A stretch of 7,875 nucleotides of DNA from positions 1-7,875 of the forward strand of contig JAUNKI010000092.1 in the NCBI GenBank assembly GCA_030532815.1, written 5' to 3'. The stretch comes from Leptotrichiaceae bacterium (GTDB taxonomy: Bacteria; Fusobacteriota; Fusobacteriia; Fusobacteriales; Leptotrichiaceae). Below the pieces are notes generated by a model, which saw only the letters and a program-made list of their open reading frames with translations, was not told the origin of the DNA and ran no database searches. Below, piece after piece: positions 6,774 to 7,875 of the stretch. The number at the start of each line of letters is the position of its first letter. Within the stretch, counting starts at the first letter, position 1. A program made the position numbers and the translations under genes.

Positions 6774-7875
6774 ATGAATTTACTAAAAAAATCTATAAAA
6801 AAATCCATGATGTTTCAAATAATAATTTATTATCTGATAGGTAATTTTTTATTTATATTTTTTCTAAGCAGTATTTTTTATTACAGTTCCAAATATATTA
6901 TAATGAAAAAAGAAATAGAATCTACACGGAAAAATGCGGAAAAAAGTGCAGAATATGTTTCTTTATATGTGGATAAGCTGAAAAATCTTATAAATCTCCT
7001 GTCAATTAATACTGATGTTACAGACGCTCTTATAACGCGGAACGAGATTTCCAGAGAAAATGTGGAAAAAATGATTCAGCTTATAATAAATGAAAATAAC
7101 GGAAATATAAAAAGTATAACTGTCATAGGAAAAAACGGAGATATTATTTCCAATGAAAAATCAGTCAATATGGATATTTCAGCTGACATGATGAAGGAAA
7201 GCTGGTATATAAGTGCTATAAATAATACCGATCACCCCGTCTTAAATCCTATAAGGAAAAAGCAGACTTCTATGGATATGGCAAGCTGGGTTTTATCAAT
7301 AAGCAAAGATATAAAAAATAAAGACGGTGAAAATTTAGGCGTTATTGTTTTTGATATAAAATATCAGTCTCTTAATGAATATCTGAAAGATATTTCCATA
7401 GGTGAGCAAAGTGACAATCTTATAATTGACGGGAAAAAAAATATTATTTATTATAAAGATGTAAACTGTTTTATAACCAAAAAATGTCTGAGCAAATTTT
7501 TATCTCAAAATGAAGAATATTATAAAAACAAAAACATTGCTCTGACAAAAGTCAATATAGAAAATACCGACTGGCAGTTAATAAGTTTTTCTGAAATGAA
7601 TGACCTCATTCTGCTGAAAAAAAGTTTTTCCGATGTTATTATAGCTATATTTCTTATTTCCCTCGCATTTACTACAATTGCTACATACCTAATTATCAGA
7701 AAATTAATCAAACCTTTGATAAAACTGGGAAATCATATACAAAAATTTGAAAATTCCTTAAGTGAATTTTCTCCGGAAAAAAATACAAGTTATGAAATTG
7801 AAGTTCTTGTAAAGCACTTTAATTCTATGATAAATAAAATTAAATATCTCAGAGAATACGAAATAAAAGCATTAC
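6774..7875 (+). CDS. Membrane sensor histidine kinase, N-terminal 367 residues (cut by window end; ModS/YesM-like)
   Basis: The frame opens at ATG 6774 after AGGAG (6764-6768), 30 nt downstream of the regulator's stop, and runs off the window without a stop. In order: a short basic N-terminus, membrane helix 1 (about 13-35), an outer sensor region of about 250 residues (36-285), membrane helix 2 (about 287-309) and a HAMP-like segment (about 310-360). The sensor region looks like a double-Cache domain (strand ITVIGKNGDIISN, SWYISAI, then SWVLSISKDIKN and GENLGVIVFDIKY). The last residues, YLREYEIKAL, match the place where YesM/LytS-type kinases continue into QxQINPHFLYN, so the kinase domain should begin just beyond the window. 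The only cysteines are Cys232 and Cys238 in the outer domain. It is the evident partner of the AraC-type regulator and probably detects an envelope oxidation signal. Confidence 0.9.
   Translation, partial: MNLLKKSIKKSMMFQIIIYYLIGNFLFIFFLSSIFYYSSKYIIMKKEIESTRKNAEKSAEYVSLYVDKLKNLINLLSINTDVTDALITRNEISRENVEKMIQLIINENNGNIKSITVIGKNGDIISNEKSVNMDISADMMKESWYISAINNTDHPVLNPIRKKQTSMDMASWVLSISKDIKNKDGENLGVIVFDIKYQSLNEYLKDISIGEQSDNLIIDGKKNIIYYKDVNCFITKKCLSKFLSQNEEYYKNKNIALTKVNIENTDWQLISFSEMNDLILLKKSFSDVIIAIFLISLAFTTIATYLIIRKLIKPLIKLGNHIQKFENSLSEFSPEKNTSYEIEVLVKHFNSMINKIKYLREYEIKAL

Noticed and set aside
5924..7711. Minus-strand frames 5924-6208 and 7520-7711
   Set aside because: They are antisense to the response regulator and the sensor kinase, with no ribosome site or recognisable protein.
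3686..7875. The operon as a wholly new biological system
   Set aside because: All five products belong to well-known families, and a similar gene order is, as I recall, already described in Fusobacterium nucleatum. Only details such as the sensor cysteine pair and the leader frame seem worth follow-up.

Overview
The window is a strongly AT-rich bacterial segment. It uses AGA/AAA/ATA codons heavily, has GGAGG-type ribosome sites and tight operon spacing. The gene set and layout (a fused MsrAB with CcdA, a TlpA-like thioredoxin and an AraC-type response regulator/sensor kinase pair, plus an adhesin-type leader peptide) point to Fusobacteriota, probably the Leptotrichia side of the phylum. That assignment is inferred from protein character and composition, not from a database match.

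Region by region. (1) Positions 1-921, minus strand: the first 307 residues of a protein cut by the window edge. It resembles the N-terminal part of a class-3-lipase-like alpha/beta hydrolase; the expected catalytic serine motif lies outside the window. It has a near-consensus sigma70-type promoter (TTGACA-17-TAAAAT) with a palindrome in the spacer, and it diverges from malQ. (2) Positions 1116-2606, plus strand: malQ, a complete 4-alpha-glucanotransferase with all catalytic residues, closed by a strong hairpin terminator. (3) Positions about 2650-3685: about 1 kb without an intact gene. It holds a 151-bp element with 16-bp imperfect terminal inverted repeats (MITE or IS remnant), a frameshifted minus-strand remnant of a secreted, probably autotransporter-type adhesin, and a locally GC-richer, highly structured element of about 165 bp that looks like an interspersed repeat or structured RNA. 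The AT-rich promoter and leader region of the next operon follows. (4) Positions 3686-7875, plus strand: a tight five-gene operon, msrAB - ccdA - tlpA-like - AraC-type response regulator - membrane sensor kinase (cut by the window end).

How the operon works (known families plus inference): CcdA would carry reducing equivalents from cytoplasmic thioredoxin across the membrane to the exported TlpA-like protein. That protein would reduce the exported MsrAB, which repairs oxidised methionine (both S- and R-sulfoxides) in envelope proteins. The last two genes are a YesM/YesN-type two-component system that probably senses an envelope signal and controls the operon. As I recall, a matching five-gene locus has been described in Fusobacterium nucleatum, with the regulators called ModRS, so the core system is not new. 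The less described details are: a lone Cys-x5-Cys pair in the sensor's outer domain, a 12-codon reading frame overlapping the msrAB start by ATGA, and the structured element just upstream of the operon.
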